NCBI GenBank assembly: GCA_963921425.1
Contig: OY992837.1
Location: forward strand, 5,615,896 to 5,679,895
Direction of reading: 5' to 3'
Length of the DNA: 64,000 bases
From: Dryas octopetala
Taxonomy: Eukaryota; Streptophyta; Magnoliopsida; Rosales; Rosaceae
Below, one piece after another: positions 13,281-24,901 of the stretch; positions within the stretch are counted from its first letter, which is position 1; each line of letters opens with the position of its first letter. The position numbers and the translations under genes were made by a program. The notes below the pieces were generated by a model. It saw nothing but the letters and a program-made list of their open reading frames with translations. It made no database searches and was not told the DNA's origin.

Positions 13281-13790
13281 GTGTTTGGCGCAAAAAACCT
13301 ATATATATATAATGGGAGAATGTGTTAAATGGTTTTGACCCAACCAACCAAGCTTGGAAAACAAGTCCTTCCATCATCATACCAGTAGATATTGGTACTA
13401 GGCTAGAAATACAGCAATACTCTGTGAAAATTTCAGATAGGATAGAAATGGAACTGTCAATCAATGAACCCAGGAAAATTTCAAATCACATATTATTAGG
13501 CAAAACTCATGCGTTAAGTGGAGAAATAGCATCTACTGATTAAACCAATTGAAAGTATACAACATGTGTCCTAGGTTCTAGACTACATATGGGGTCTAAC
13601 AGGGCTCTCAAATAATCAAACCATGTCTCAACAATGCTTCATGGGTTTCAATCTACTATACCTAACTGGTTTTTGAACTGCAACTATAACTTGCTCTTCT
13701 CAGACTGATACACATCCAGCTAACAAAACAGTCAAAAAGAGGCACAAGCCTACTACTCTCCCCCAACCAGTGAAAACAATTATGTTTTGT
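12304..13790. other. Intergenic between AKR-A and the MAM33-like gene
   Basis: Contains the AKR-A upstream region and the 3' flank of the MAM33-like gene. An oddity is a T18 run at 13242-13259 directly followed by a G22 run at 13260-13281. Short open frames on both strands have no recognisable motifs. No gene called. Confidence 0.55.
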
Positions 13791-14753
13791 TTACTGCTCA
13801 ATAAAACCCTTGAGGTTTTCCAACCAAATCAGGTACTCTCTGCAGTCTTTGTTCCTCATGTACTGATGCAAGAAGTCGGTTGTGCTGCGATTAATCCCCC
13901 GAACCTCAAGATATTTGTGGAGAGCCTCCCGTAGGTTCTCATCCAAGTCACTGCACATCCAAATCAAAACCACATCAGACAATGAATAAAATCATAACCA
14001 AACTTACTTGAAACTATCATTTACTGCACAAGCTTACTAAAAGTCAGGCCCTTCGTATTCATCCAGTTCTGAAAATTGCTCAGGTTGCTTGATCGACAAG
14101 CTATCAATGCAAATCTCATCAGGGAAACGAATGACACCAAACTCCAAATGCCGTCGTCCTCTTCCTTTGGAAATGCTCACAACCAGTGGAGTGCCGTAGT
14201 CATCATAGTCATCATCGACACCGAACTCCGAAATAGAACCATTTGGAACATCAACTCTCACTTGGATGATTTCGCCATAGAATCTTCTTTTGAGCAGGAT
14301 GTTTTTTTCTCCAGGAGTGTCGATTATGTCAAAAGGAAACTCATCTGGGACATCCACCTATGAAGATTATACAAAACCAATACTCAATTACTAATTGGGT
14401 AAACTTTGCTTTCATGAAGAACCCAAAATTTTTAGTAAAAAAAATCAGTAATACATTTTGAGGGAAAGAAATGCAGACTAAAATTACGTACTGACGCGAA
14501 ATTTGTGTTCATACTCTAGGGCACACTTGATCTCAGACTCGAGGACTCCAATCAGACTCTCATGGGCGATCAGTCTTGTGGTGGCGGCCGTAGAGAATCG
14601 CTGAGTTGGAATGAAGCTTCTTCGGCTGACGTCACCACCGAATGTAGGGACTGTGGAGATTCCGCGGTGAAAGGTCCTTGCCGATGCAATGGTACGGACG
14701 GCGAGGGATAATGCGGAGTAGGACGGCCTGCGAAGCATGGAGAACAGAGCCAT
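13791..14753 (-). CDS. MAM33/p32 family mitochondrial matrix protein, complete, 3 exons
   Basis: Mitochondrial glycoprotein (MAM33/p32/SUAPRGA1) family, acidic matrix proteins; biochemical role in plants is not well defined. Exons in transcript order: 14753-14496, 14357-14038, 13950-13791, giving 245 residues. The first ~60 residues are rich in Arg, Ser and Ala and almost free of acidic residues, as in a mitochondrial transit peptide. The rest holds the family's acidic strand-rich core (FGVDDDYDDYGTPL) and the conserved C-terminal helix region (YLEVRGINRSTTDFLHQYM...EYLIWLENL). The junction at 14038/13950 splits a Tyr codon. The ATG chosen is the only one giving the transit peptide. Closest Arabidopsis proteins recalled are At2g39795 and At3g55605, each adjacent to a P5CS gene. 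Confidence 0.9.
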
Positions 14754-14837
14754 TTGAGGTCCGGCTATGGCGGAAAAGCTTGGGGTTTTGCAACAGCGTT
14801 TTGACCTTTGCTTGGGGTTTTACGAAAATTCCACTGT

Positions 14838-14965
14838 ATTATTGGGCTAGGCTTTGGGTCATATGGTAAGAGTTAAAATGGGCCCAACTTGGTGGAATCT
14901 AAGGCTTAGTTTGCATGATAGCCCAAATAAGCTTGAGCTCAGCTCATGGATAATTAGCTAGCCCA
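14838..14965 (-). promoter_or_regulatory. Site II (TGGGCY) cluster upstream of the MAM33-like gene
   Basis: TGGGCT at about 14843, TGGGCCCA at about 14879, and AGCCCA elements near 14919 and 14960 lie 90-210 bp upstream of the ATG at 14753. TGGGCY 'site II' elements bound by TCP factors are known to be enriched in promoters of plant nuclear genes for mitochondrial proteins. Function here is inferred. Confidence 0.45.
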
Positions 14966-15257
14966 AAGTAAGCATGATTTGGGGAGCATTTCTCAGACTA
15001 TTACCATCTAATTTTAATTTTTATAAAATTATCTAAAAGGAGAGACATTAGAAAAACGACATAAAAAACCATAAAAAAGAAAATCAAATTGCAGACAACT
15101 AATGCCAAATATATTCTCATAATGGTAAACAAAGAGCAAATTTATTTTTTTTGGTAAACAACAAAGAGCAAATTTATAGTCATAATGGAATACTAAAACA
15201 GAAAAATAATAAAAATGCTCCAGGCTCTTCCATAAAAGAACTCATCTGACTGACTTT

Positions 15258-17574
15258 CTAGATTTCACCATCCCACAATTCCTCAACACTCTTGTAGGGA
15301 CCAAATGTATCATGAACAAAGTTAGTCCCTCTGACCAGTCTTGCCTGCATAATTGAAAATCAATGTAGATGTAGTTAGAAGTAAATCCAAAAAGAAGAAT
15401 TCCTCGAAATGAAATCACTGGACCTAAACCAAAAACCCCCAAAAGAAACCCTGGCTTGAAGAATCATGCAATGGAAGAATACCTCCAAGTGATGTCTACA
15501 AAGTTTTAGCAGTCGCATATAATATAATGGTGGAATGTGTTTAATGATTTTGACCTAACTGATGATAATAAGATCTTGGCAAGGGCAATGACAGCAAGGA
15601 GAGATAAAGGACCAATTACAGTAACTACTTGCCTGTGCAATTTCAGAAAGCTTGGTGAACAAGTCCTCTGGGATAGACCAGCTAAAGACATTGAAGTTGT
15701 CCTTGATCCTTGCTTCATTAGTACTCTTAGGAAGAACACTATGACCCATTTGCAGTCCCCATCGAAGGGCAATTTGCGCAGGATTTTTGCCTAGTTTCTC
15801 TGCAACCATGTTAACAATTGGATTCTCAAGGATGTCACCTTTGATCCATGTTGTTCCAGGAGAACCCAGTGGTGAATATCCCTGAAAGAAAAGTATATAG
15901 CTGTCATTTAACTTTCTAGCTAACTCAAAATGCTAATTAAATAAAAAATTTCCCAACTACACATAGGTAACTACTTCAATCAACTAAGAAACTGAGACAG
16001 AAAATGTAATTCAATATTTGCATACTCACAGATACATGAACTCCCTTGGATTTACAGAAAGAATGTAGCTTGGCTTGCTGCCATGAAGGATGACACTCCA
16101 CTTGGACAACAGCAGGCGGAACACGTGCTACATCCAGCAGATCTGACAGTTTCTTTGTAGAGAAATTGCTCACACCAATAGCTCGAGCCTTACCCGAATC
16201 ATAGAGAGTTTCCATTGCTCTCCATGTGCCAGGGATATCTGGTTCAACAAGGTTTTCAGGATCAAAACTTACTGATCCATTCTTCAACCGGACTGGCCAG
16301 TGCATCTTCAGATTTTCATTAAGTCATTAGTTGCAGCTGAGTAATGCCCAAAAATGGGATAATAAATTCAAGATGATGACACCGATATCTATAATTTTGA
16401 CCTAATGATTTATAGCTAGATACAAGTCAAATAGCCAGACCGAAAAGGGTCGATGACTTGGATGGAAGTTACTTAAATCTTTTAACAAATTCAAAGATGG
16501 CAAACAGATGGCCATTCCAGTCTTTTAAAGGAACCTCAGTCCTTAGTAAACTTAAAAAATATGCAAACTGAACCCATGTTTTCGAGCTGATATTGCTTAC
16601 AGTCCTGCACCAAACTCTAACAGACATAACTTGAGTATAAGCTTTGAACAGGTAGAACTTACAAGGTACAAGTCAACATAATCAAGCTGCAAGTCTCTCA
16701 AGGTCCTGTCCAGTGCTTCTAGTACATCTTCTGGTGCATGATCAGTATTCCTGTAGACCATCTTGCTTTTAGAAAGTACTAACAGTAGAGGATTCCAATG
16801 TTTTAGATTAGGCCTAAGTACAACTTAATAAGGCTTACAGCACCATCACTTTAGCATAAACAATTAGCACTCATTGTAATTCCTTCAATAAAAAATAGCA
16901 TTAAAATTGAAACAAACCAAAGTTTGGAGGTAATCCACAAATCCTCGCGCTTCACCACACCATCTTCAAACAGCTTCTTCAGAACCAAGCCGATCTACAA
17001 GAAATAAAAATTGCATCATTGTCACATTAAATCGTACTAACAACTTAAGCATCTTCAAAGAACGAGTCAAACACATATAATTTTAATTTTCATTTAACAA
17101 GTACTGCATAACAAAAATGTGACAAACTAATCAAAACTATGATTGAATTTATAAAAATTGCATCAAAATGTGAAGGCGATCAATTAGCTTGTTAAAGGTT
17201 TAAAGCAATTTCAGACATGAAGATTTCACAAAAACTAAAATGACTGGAATGAATGAAATTGATGCAAAAACTTCAAATTAACAGCAACAGAAATTACCTC
17301 CTTCTCATTGCCATAGCGTTGAGCACAATCAATGTGGCGATAACCTGCCTGCAATTAGTAGAACCACATGTTTAGACGAGTGCTAAGTTCGCCAAATCAA
17401 AGATCGATGAAGATTAAACAAAAAGAATAGTTTAAAGCGGGGGAAGAGGAAGACCTTGATGGCGGTGGCGACGGCGTCGCCGACCAAACCAGGGCCTGAC
17501 TGCCAGGTTCCTAACCCCAACGAAGGGATCTTAGCTCCGGTGTTCAACTCAAAGAAATGAATATCGTCCGCCAT
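15258..17574 (-). CDS. Aldo-keto reductase AKR-B (AKR4C family), complete, 7 exons
   Basis: NADPH-dependent carbonyl reductase of the AKR4C type. Exons in transcript order: 17574-17455, 17348-17298, 16994-16918, 16750-16663, 16305-16030, 15881-15633, 15344-15258; 315 residues. Tetrad Asp47, Tyr52, Lys81, His114 is intact. Differences from the paralogs: Asn replaces Cys after SKLW (WNTDH), Met replaces Ile before the catalytic His (MHWP), and [11 protein letters not shown] replaces [11 protein letters not shown]. The last intron starts with GC (CAG/GCAAGT, GC at 15631-15632 on the plus strand). Exons, and even intron sequence near 15530-15620, closely resemble AKR-C, so B and C look like a recent tandem duplicate pair. 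The substitutions near the active site could shift substrate preference; this is inference. Confidence 0.94.
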
Positions 17575-17622
17575 TCTCAGAAATAGAGTACAGTAGACCC
17601 GTACAAAGTCTCTTGCCGCTCT

Positions 17623-17629
17623 TTATATA
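17623..17629 (-). promoter_or_regulatory. Putative TATA box of AKR-B
   Basis: TATATAA-like sequence (CTATATAAAG on the minus strand) about 50 bp before the AKR-B start codon, in a position and context equivalent to the TATA of AKR-C. Confidence 0.5.
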
Positions 17630-17775
17630 GGAGAGCGGGAGAGAATCAGAAATTAGTATACAAAATCGAATGGCTGTTGTCCACTTGTCCTTGCTGAGAC
17701 TCTAACGTCATTCTTGAATCCAATTTTTAATTTTCAAAAATTATAAAATAATCCAATTTTTTTTGGTAAGTTACC

Positions 17776-18062
17776 AAGGGGTGTTTTCAACTTAGATTTT
17801 AATAGATTCCAATGAAATTTAGGTGTTCCCAACTCAGATTTTAATGGATTCCAATGAAATTTAGGTGTCCTGAAAAAGTCATGGATTTTATTAAGTGAAG
17901 GATTTTAATGGATTTGGATGAATTTGGATGGATTTAAATGCATTTTTTACACATAACAAATTTCATGAGAATTCCACCTAATTCTTTTGAATTTTGATGA
18001 ATTCTATGGATTTTAAAATTCATTAAACTCCTTTAAAATCTGAGTTGGAGACACTCCCCTAA
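17776..18062. mobile_element. MITE-like inverted-repeat element upstream of AKR-B
   Basis: Left end AGGGGTGTTTTCAACTTAG and right end, read on the other strand, AGGGGAGTGTCTCCAACTC form an imperfect inverted repeat that extends into a shared AGATTTTAA block. The left arm contains a tandem duplication of about 45 bp (the two GATTCCAATGAAATTTAGGT copies). The interior is noncoding. Boundary and family are uncertain. Confidence 0.5.
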
Positions 18063-19021
18063 GTTATTGATTTTTTGTTTTTTAACACAAAATCCGTTCA
18101 CTTTTGTTTCCTAACATAAAACCTTGGAGAAATAAACATTTTAGGCCCAAATCAACTTGAGGATCCAACTTCTTTTCCAATTTTTAGTTATCAATTGATT
18201 TGGCATATGATATCTTAAGTTTTTACTTATAATAAATAAACGAGCGCTAAAATATAAATATACAAAATACAGCCATATAAACCTACAATATTAGGGTTAA
18301 TTTTCTTTCATTCACTATGCGGGTGAGACGAAGAACTCTGATTGGGTGGGGTGGGATTCGATTCCAACTTCCAAGTTTCAACTTACCTGAAATACAAATT
18401 TGATGAAGGCACCTCAAAAGCACCTTTGATGAAAGAATGCAACTTCTCCTCTAAAATTTTTTTGTAGGTAACTGTAAAATCACATGGCCGTGTAACCAAT
18501 CTACTCATGTTAAAAAATGCGTATAATTATAAAGATATTATTTAGGGTTTGAAGTTTTGAATATTAATGATTAGGAATGAGGCTCCCAATGGACAATGTT
18601 CAGCCGACCATAGTTATGTGTTAGTCCAAGCTCAACATTATCTATGGTCTCAACTTTGCATACCTACGCATGGCATCCCCAACACATTTGATCGCTACGA
18701 AGCCATCTATAAATGGCTTCTCCTGATATAAACACATTCTCTACATAAATCAAAGTAACTGATCTTATCTGGTTGCTTCTTGATATCGCAATTTTCAAAC
18801 CATAATGATTATTCCACATGTTCAGCCATTTAAATAAAATGAAACAGCAAATACATAGTTCATGTTCAGCCATTAAAATAAAATGAAACGCTGAGCATTA
18901 TAAACCAAAATCAAACAAATCGCCTTTGGGACATAAGGATCATACAAATCATAAAAATCCAGTTTCACTTAAAAAATGGTCCCAGGCACTCTTCCACAAA
19001 AGCACTCATCTGACTGACTTT
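18063..19021. other. Intergenic between AKR-B upstream region and AKR-C 3' end
   Basis: AT-rich sequence. The short minus-strand frame near 18664-18873 has no family motif. The last stretch is 3' flank of AKR-C, resembling the AKR-B 3' flank around 15200-15257. No gene recognised. Confidence 0.5.
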
Positions 19022-21399
19022 CTAGATTTCACCATCCCAGAATTCCTCAACACTCCTGTACGGACCCAAAGTATCATGAACAAATGATTCCCCTCTGATC
19101 AGTCTTGCCTGCATAATTGGAAATCAATGTAGTAGTTAGGACTTAGGAGTGAAGACTACATGACAACTATCAGTGACTGTATCATCATCATCTTAATGAA
19201 TCACATGACCTAATCCCAAACCCCACAAGGATACCCCCCACTCGAAGAATCATACATGGAAGAACACAAGTGATGCCTAGAAATTTTAGCATCTGTCACA
19301 TAATAATATAATGGTGGAATGTGTCTAATGGTTATGACATAACTGACCATAATAAAATATTGGCGAGGGTATTAATAGCAAGGGGAATAGAGGACCAATT
19401 CCAGTATCTACTTACCTGCTCAATTTCAGAAAACTTGGCAAACAAGTCCTCCCGGATAGACCAGCCAAAGACATCAAAGTTCTCCTTGATCCTTGCTTCA
19501 TTAGTACTTTTAGGAAGAACACTATGACCCATTTGTAGTCCCCACCGAAGAGCAACTTGTGCAGGAGTTCTGCCTAATTTCTCCGCAACCGAATTAAGAA
19601 TAGGATTCTTAAGGACATCACTTTTGATCCATGTTGTGCCAGGAGAACCCAGTGGTGAATATCCCTGAAAGAAACATATATAGTTCCAATTTAACTTTCT
19701 GGCCAACTAAACCTGCCAAGTAAATTAAAATTGTCCAATTACAGATGGGTAACAGACACAAGGACAATGTAATTCAGTATTTGCATACTCACAGAAAGGT
19801 GAACTCCCTTGGATTTACAGAAAGAACGCAGCTTGGTCTGCTGCCACGAAGGATGACACTCCACTTGGTTGACAGCAGGAGGAACGCGTGCCACATCCAG
19901 CAAATCTGACAGCTTCTTTGAAGAGAAATTGCTCACACCAATAGCTCGGGCCTTTCCCGAATCATAGAGAGTTTCCATTACTCTCCAAGTGCCAGGGATA
20001 TCTGTGTCAGCAAGGTTTTCAGGCTTAAAACCTACTGACCCCTTCTTCATCCGGACTGGCCAATGGATCTTCAAATTTTCAGTAGCCTCATTAGTTACAG
20101 CCGAATAATGCTCACAAAGGGTATATAAATTTAAGATAATGAGCCTAATTATCTATGATTTTGGCCTGATATTTTAAAGCAAGAAACAGATAACATAGCC
20201 AGACTGCAAGGAATCAATGACCTTGTCAGTAATTTATACATTCAAAGAACAGCAAACAGATGGCCATTCCTTTCTTTTAACTTTTAAAAGAACCTTTGCT
20301 CTGAAATTTTTTAAAGAAATGCAGATTACAACCTGAACTCATGGGACTGATTTATCTATACTGAACCCCTGTCAAAGATCTGAAAATGCATACACCCTAG
20401 AATCAACCAAACTCTAAGAGAAATTACTTAAGAATAACTTAGTAAGCTTTGAACAGGTAATACATACAAGGTACAAGTCAACATAATCAAGCTGCAAGTC
20501 CCTCAAAGTCCTGTCGAAGGCCTCTAGTACATCTTCTGGTGCATGATCAGTACACCTGTGGATAAAAAATCGAACAAGGATAACAGCACCATCACTTTAG
20601 TATAAATAACTAGCACTCATTCTAATTCCTCACGCACTCAATGTAATTCATCAGGATATATCAGTAGTACTCAATCAAATAGCATCATAACGAACCAGAG
20701 TTTGGAGGTAATCCACAAATCCTCGCGCTTCACCACACCATCTTCAAACAGCTTCGTCAGAACCAGACCAATCTACAAGAAATAAGAACTCCATCTTTGT
20801 CAAATTAAATCCCAGTAGCAACTTAAAACAGCTTCAAAGAATGGAGCCAAACATAATTTTTTTTTTTTTTGGTCCAAGTATTGTATAATATAAAGGTCAC
20901 AAAATAATCAAAACTAGAATTAAGATGCCCTCATAATAATCACATTATATGAAAAAAAAACAAAATTACATTTAAACCACAATGATAAGAGAGATTTAGG
21001 GCAATTTTGTCCTGAACAAATAGATGAAGACTAAAGGCAATAACGAAAGAAAACGATACAAATCTTCAAATAATTACCTCCTTCTCATTGCCATAGACTT
21101 GAGCACAATCAATATGCCGATATCCTACCTGCAATCAGTACGAAAGGCACAAAATCAATTAGCTGATAACCAATAATCGTCAAGAGAGGTTGGTTTGATT
21201 TTTTTTGTTTGGATAACCAAACACGGCCTTAAATCCATTCACAAAATTTACATTTCTAAGGAGAGGGAAAGAGGAAGACCTTCACGGCAGCGGCGACGGC
21301 GTCTCCGACCAAGCCAGGGCTGGACTGCCAGGTTCCCAACCCCACCGAAGGGATCTTGGCTCCGGTGTTCAACTCAAAGAAGCGAATATCGTCAGCCAT
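19022..21399 (-). CDS. Aldo-keto reductase AKR-C (AKR4C family), complete, 7 exons
   Basis: NADPH-dependent carbonyl reductase of the AKR4C type. Exons in transcript order: 21399-21280, 21128-21078, 20772-20696, 20555-20468, 20068-19793, 19664-19416, 19108-19022; 315 residues. Tetrad Asp47, Tyr52, Lys81, His114 is intact, and WCTDH, NQVECHP and [12 protein letters not shown] are canonical, so this copy looks the most conventional. The last residues read FWDGEI instead of LWDGEI. It is the close partner of AKR-B but has a standard GT donor (GTAAGT) in its last intron where B, D and E have GC. A TATA box (TTTATAAAGA) is at 21470-21476 and a TGACG cluster lies just upstream. Confidence 0.95.
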
Positions 21400-21469
21400 T
21401 TTCAGAGCGAAGGTGAAGTAGACAGAGTGATGTAGTAGAGCAAAGGAGACGCTTCTCTTGATCCCTCTT

Positions 21470-21537
21470 TATAAAAGAGAGCGGGAGAGAATGTGTAACG
21501 TCACTAACGTCTGCATAACGTCACTGTTGACGTTAAC
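21470..21537 (-). promoter_or_regulatory. AKR-C promoter: TATA box and TGACG/as-1-like cluster
   Basis: A TATA element at 21470-21476 is followed upstream by AACGTCAC at 21497-21504, an ACGTC at 21507-21511, a second AACGTCAC at 21517-21524 and TTGACGTTAAC at 21527-21537. That is four TGACG/ACGT-type sites within about 40 bp, 98-138 bp before the ATG. Such motifs are bound by TGA-class bZIP factors that mediate xenobiotic and oxylipin responses in plants. A single such site is upstream of AKR-B (17704-17710). Function is inferred. Confidence 0.5.
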
Positions 21538-21539
21538 TT

Positions 21540-22917
21540 CCACGCGCGAATGATAAGTTTTTGTTTTTTTTTTTGTGGGAATGGTCTAGTATAAGAAGGC
21601 AACCGGGGATCCAAGCCGTTGATCTAGTACAATCTGTAGCCTTTGGATGCCGGAGATTTGCCGGGTTAAGTAAGTTGGTCCATTTTGGAAAGCACTTCGA
21701 GTGGCCAACAGTGTGACACCTGTTGGCCGAGTGGAATCATGAGCCACCTACTTGTTGCCGTTTTTAAAAAGTTAAAATGAGAATAATATGTTATAGATCG
21801 TCATATATCATCTGTTGTATTCCTGTGCAGCAAAAGAGTAGCAATACGGTAATGCAGCAATACCATGAGGTTTTAATTTGCATGGAAAAGAAAACCCTCA
21901 AATAAGGCAATTTTTTTAAAGTATAATATGTATATATGATATTCCTTTTATAATCAATCAAAAATTAAAGAATAACATGTTTGATAAAAAATAAAAAAAA
22001 CGTAACAAAAATGTTATATACACTTAGAATTTTTTCTAAATACACCCTTCATGTCATGACTAACCATTATGATCATGTGCTTGACGATCACAAAGCATGA
22101 CCGAAGAGGAGTGGGGAGGGCGGAAAAGTGGGGGAGGAGGGGGAGCGAGAGTGAATGATATGAATAGGGGAGGGTTGTCCTTTTTTAAAAAAGAAACTTC
22201 GATGAATAAGAATAGAATGAATCATATGACTTCCAATAATACTAGACATACTACCCCAAGAGGTGTGTCAAACTTGTCTTTCTTGATGTACCACCCCTCC
22301 TTTGCACTATTCTCTAATATGAGGGCATTCCAAAACTGTCCAACAATGATCATAGGATTGAGATGTTTGTCCATCGACCGTTGTACTCTATAACCCCGTT
22401 TTGTTATATGTAATAAAGAGTTAGGATTGGATAATTTTAGTTCAATCCCACCTATGTATATGGGAATAAAAAGGAAACCATCAGAATTGTTTGTCTTCTA
22501 TCTTGGTCTAAAAACAAAAATTTGAATATCTTCTGTTAGAAATTTTGTGTTTCAAAGATCAGAGTTTTTGTAAAAGACAGGACGGAGACCATCATTAGTT
22601 AGTTCCATAACTGTTAACAGTATAGACATGAGAAAGGAGCAGGTTAAGGAGATTGAACAAGCAACAGTTCCAGCACGACCATACCCATTAGATGCCAGAA
22701 TTTATTGAGTTCGCGGTTCCACAATATCTCATGTACAACATTATTCTTCTCAACTTACTATATTCAAGACAAACTCTTAATTCAGATTTCAATGAAAGAA
22801 TTAATCTTCCAGATGAATGCGGTAGCAAATTAGGTGTAAACCATTAAAACAAGCGCTATGTATTCAAACAAGCGAAAGGAGGTATAGAGGCAATTGTTTC
22901 TAACATCAAGGTTCTGC
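21540..22917. other. Intergenic between AKR-C and AKR-D
   Basis: Contains a perfect 9-bp inverted repeat with an 8-base loop at 21703-21728 (GGCCAACAG...CTGTTGGCC). The rest is AT-rich with short open frames lacking motifs. No gene recognised. Confidence 0.5.
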
Positions 22918-24901
22918 TTACAATTCGCCATCCCAGAGCTCTTCAAGGGTCTTGTATGCGCCCAGAGTCTCATGCACAAAGCCAGCACCTTGAATAAGCC
23001 TCTCCTGTATGATCATTGAAAAAGAAAATTAATTTCAATCATCCAAAAGAAACTTTTACATACCAGAGAATTCAATCTGGTTTTATCAAATAGTTATGAA
23101 GTGCCTAATGATTGATATATCCATTGGAAAGACACATCTAAACAAACTTGACTGATTGAAAGTGCTAGTAAACCAAGCATCCAGACAGTGGTTTTATCCA
23201 TATAAGAAATGTGAAGAAAGCAGAAAATCTAGACCAAATTGATCAGTGTGAAAGAAATAAAAGAGGTTGAAAAAAAAGGAAAGGGCACTTGCCTGCTTAA
23301 TTTCAGAAAACTTGGCAAACAAGTCTTCTGGTATAGACCAATCAAAAAGATCAAAATTTTGCTGCATCCTTGTCTGGTTTGTGCTTTTAGGCACTACACT
23401 GTGACCCATTTGTAGCCCCCACCGAAGAGCCACTTGGGCAGGAGTCTTGCCCAATTTTTCTGCCACCAATTTCAGTATAGAATTTTCAAGGACCTTATTC
23501 TTTCCCAATGGTGAATACCCCTGAAATAATTACAATAAAATTTCAGTATTTAGTCACTGGTGAATTTGGAAACCACAACAATGGAAAACTAATCCATTTT
23601 GTTCCCAAAACATTCACAAGTCATTCTCATTCTCATTCTCATTATGGCATGCATACAATAAAACTACATTGTTGCCCAGGGGATAATACTACCCATAAGA
23701 ACAACAAACAACTTCATATCAGCATACTCACAGTTAAGAGAACTCCCTTAGATTTGCAGAAATCATGCAGCTTTGGTTGCTGCCATTGAGGGTGGATTTC
23801 CACTTGGTTGACAGCAGGAGGTATTCGTGCCACCTCTAACAGATCTCCAAGCTTCTTTGAAGAGAAATTGCTGACTCCAATAGCCCTGGCCTTGCCAGAA
23901 TCATAGAGTGCCTCCATTGCTTTCCACGTACTGGGTATATTAGGTTGGGTAAAGTTTTCAGGATCAGAGCCAACTGACCCCTTTTTCATGCTGATCGGCC
24001 AATGGATCTACCAAAATTTTATGACATTCAATAGCAAATAAACAACTAAAATGCTACTTCTATGAACACATTAAAAGTTCAAATCTATGTGCTAGTTTTG
24101 ATTAGAGCATGGCATGTGATTACTTAAATGCGGTCCAGAATCCACGTACAAGATAGAGATCCAGATAGTCAAGTTGCAAGTCTTGCAAAGTTTTGTCAAG
24201 TGCCTTTGGTACATCTTCTGGTTCATGATCAGTACACCTGCAGATAATTGTAATTTCAACTTAGAATTTGATGGGAAAGGTCAACTAAGCATGTGGGCTT
24301 CTCAGTTTCTACTAAAGTTGGAATTTTCAGATAATAAATTGGATTGGAGACTACAAATTCTAAGAAATGTAAGTGAAAAGTTCAAACCAGAGTTTGGAGG
24401 TGATCCATAAGTCCTCACGTTTCACTACACCATCATCAAACAGCTTCTTCAGAGCACAACCAATCTACATAAACCAGAAACTGCTCTCAAAACAACAGTT
24501 TTCATCACAAATTAGCATATAAGTTTTCATCAGAAACAAAAAGAATGAATTGTTGAATTCTTGTGTCACCTCTTTCTCATTGCCATACATTTGAGCACAA
24601 TCGATATGACGATATCCAACCTGCAAATCCACAGGAAGTCAAGAACAACTCAAATTAAGCTCAGCATTTCCTGAACGCAGCTCACACTGCATTCCAAAAA
24701 CTTCAAATCTCTATATATGTGTGTCTGTGTCTTCCTGATTAATAGTTAGGATTGGATGATCGAATGAAACGGTAACGGTACCTTAACGGCAGTGGTGACG
24801 GCGTCGCCGACGACATGAGTGTCAGCGCGCCACGTGCCCAACCCAACGGAAGGTATCTTGGTCCCGGTATTCAACTCGAAAAAACGGATTGTGTTGGCCA
24901 T
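22918..24901 (-). CDS. Aldo-keto reductase AKR-D (AKR4C family), complete, shortened cofactor loop
   Basis: AKR4C-type reductase. Exons in transcript order: 24901-24782, 24620-24570, 24464-24388, 24237-24150, 24007-23732, 23520-23293, 23004-22918; 308 residues. Tetrad Asp47, Tyr52, Lys81, His114 is intact. Exon 6 is 21 bp shorter than in B, C and E: after GYSPLG (205-210) the frame continues with KNKVLEN, so seven residues of the segment [10 protein letters not shown] are missing, in frame. This segment belongs to the loop that clamps the NADPH pyrophosphate in AKRs. In addition NQVECHP reads NQVEIHP. The last intron has a GC donor (23291-23292). Pairs with AKR-E (shared [20 protein letters not shown] start of exon 7, HETxGAYK). 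Likely transcribed, but cofactor binding may be weakened. Confidence 0.92.

Noticed and set aside
22097-22393. 98-residue plus-strand frame between AKR-C and AKR-D
   Set aside because: Starts in a Gly-rich low-complexity stretch and has no recognisable family; no regulatory or splice support.
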